This document shows positions 63,708-64,000 of a stretch of DNA of 64,000 nucleotides, in pieces (position 1 is the first letter of the stretch; each line of letters begins with the position of its first letter). The position numbers and the translations under genes were made by a program. The notes under the pieces are model-generated. The model was not told the origin of the DNA, ran no database searches, and worked only from the letters and a program-made list of their open reading frames with translations. The stretch comes from Pedobacter cryoconitis (GTDB taxonomy: Bacteria; Bacteroidota; Bacteroidia; Sphingobacteriales; Sphingobacteriaceae): assembly GCF_014207135.1 (NCBI RefSeq), contig NZ_JACHCC010000009.1:186001-250000 (forward strand), read 5' to 3'.

Positions 63708-63718
63708 CAACAGCCTGC

Positions 63719-64000
63719 CTAAACGCGGTCTGCTGCTAACAAAAAGGTCTTAAAAGACTCAAAATCTACCTTCATAGCCGTAGCCAGCTTTTCTTTCTTT
63801 TTCAATTCCTCAACCTGAGCAGGCACAGTGATCTGCGCAGCAAGCTCTTCAGAGAATATATCAGGGAATTTACAGGCATGTGCAGTTGATAAAAAGACAA
63901 AAGAATCGTCAGCTGAAGGATACTGCTGCTGATATTCCTGTACAGCAAGCCAGGCAATTGCCGTATGCGGACAAGCCACATAGTTAAAGCGTTTGAATAT
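63719..64000 (-). CDS. thrC: Threonine synthase, C-terminal part (partial)
   Basis: The frame is open through the right edge (FKRFNYVACPHTAIAWLAVQEY...FVFLSTAHACKFPDIF). The H-T-A and F-L-S-T-A-H-x-x-K-F patterns are those of the threonine synthase C-terminus. The GTG near 63979 is an internal Val codon, not a start. Only about 93 codons of the gene lie here, so the assignment rests on the tail alone. Confidence 0.75.
   Translation of the reverse strand: MFKRFNYVACPHTAIAWLAVQEYQQQYPSADDSFVFLSTAHACKFPDIFSEELAAQITVPAQVEELKKKEKLATAMKVDFESFKTFLLAADRV

Overview
The window reads as a Bacteroidota chromosome, most likely Sphingobacteriaceae and Pedobacter-like. The evidence is a SusC/SusD outer-membrane locus with fasciclin, DUF5007-like and DUF3472-like lipoproteins, TAnnTTTG-type (-7) promoters with TTG/TTTG about 19-21 bases upstream, scarce Shine-Dalgarno sequences, a giant Ig-repeat surface protein and low GC. 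No rRNA, CRISPR array or complete IS element was found. Genus is an inference from gene content only.

Layout. 1-9125 (minus) is the N-terminal 3,041 codons of a giant secreted repeat protein whose C-terminus lies off the left edge. Divergent from it is an HTH plus NACHT-like (STAND) NTPase (9459-11969). That gene converges on a secreted subtilisin, with a perfect 37-base inverted repeat between them. 14-17 kb holds a divergent siroheme-type methyltransferase (cobA), an Rrf2 regulator with a 159-bp MITE-like element at its promoter, and a sterol-desaturase-family protein. 17.2-21.5 kb holds a small secreted protein, a sigma-54 response regulator and a convergent hybrid kinase with an Hpt domain. 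21.6-24 kb is a DNA-alkylation-repair operon: AraC-MGMT Ada, a 2OG-Fe(II) oxygenase, a stand-alone Ada metal-binding domain and an AlkB homologue.

25.7-30.5 kb is an export cluster for small double-glycine peptides: three precursors sharing one leader, an HlyD-type adaptor and a C39-peptidase ABC transporter. Each precursor is followed by a copy of the same hairpin. No immunity gene is recognisable. This is the most unusual system in the window. 30.5-42.2 kb is a glycan-utilisation locus: a susC-susD-fasciclin-DUF5007-DUF3472 operon, with an alpha-galactosidase-like hydrolase and an AraC regulator on the other strand. Two near-identical GCACAAACGYTTGYAT sites lie upstream of susC.

42.2-46.3 kb holds a PEBP-family protein, a thiolase, a small unknown protein with an unusually strong ribosome binding site, and a carbohydrate-porin-like protein. 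46.3-51.1 kb holds three initiator-tRNA-fMet/tRNA-Glu pairs. The first pair is separated from the other two by 4.2 kb of accessory DNA: a GC-rich FAD monooxygenase, an AraC regulator, a GNAT protein and a gene broken by one TGA codon. From 51.2 kb the content is housekeeping: era, der, a CtpA-type protease, murQ, a Bax-inhibitor-1 protein, a methyltransferase, a SAM-I riboswitch with metH and metF, a META-domain lipoprotein and the end of thrC.

Many starts given here are shorter than the longest open frame. They were placed at methionines that begin a signal peptide or a conserved domain, and each case is stated in its entry.
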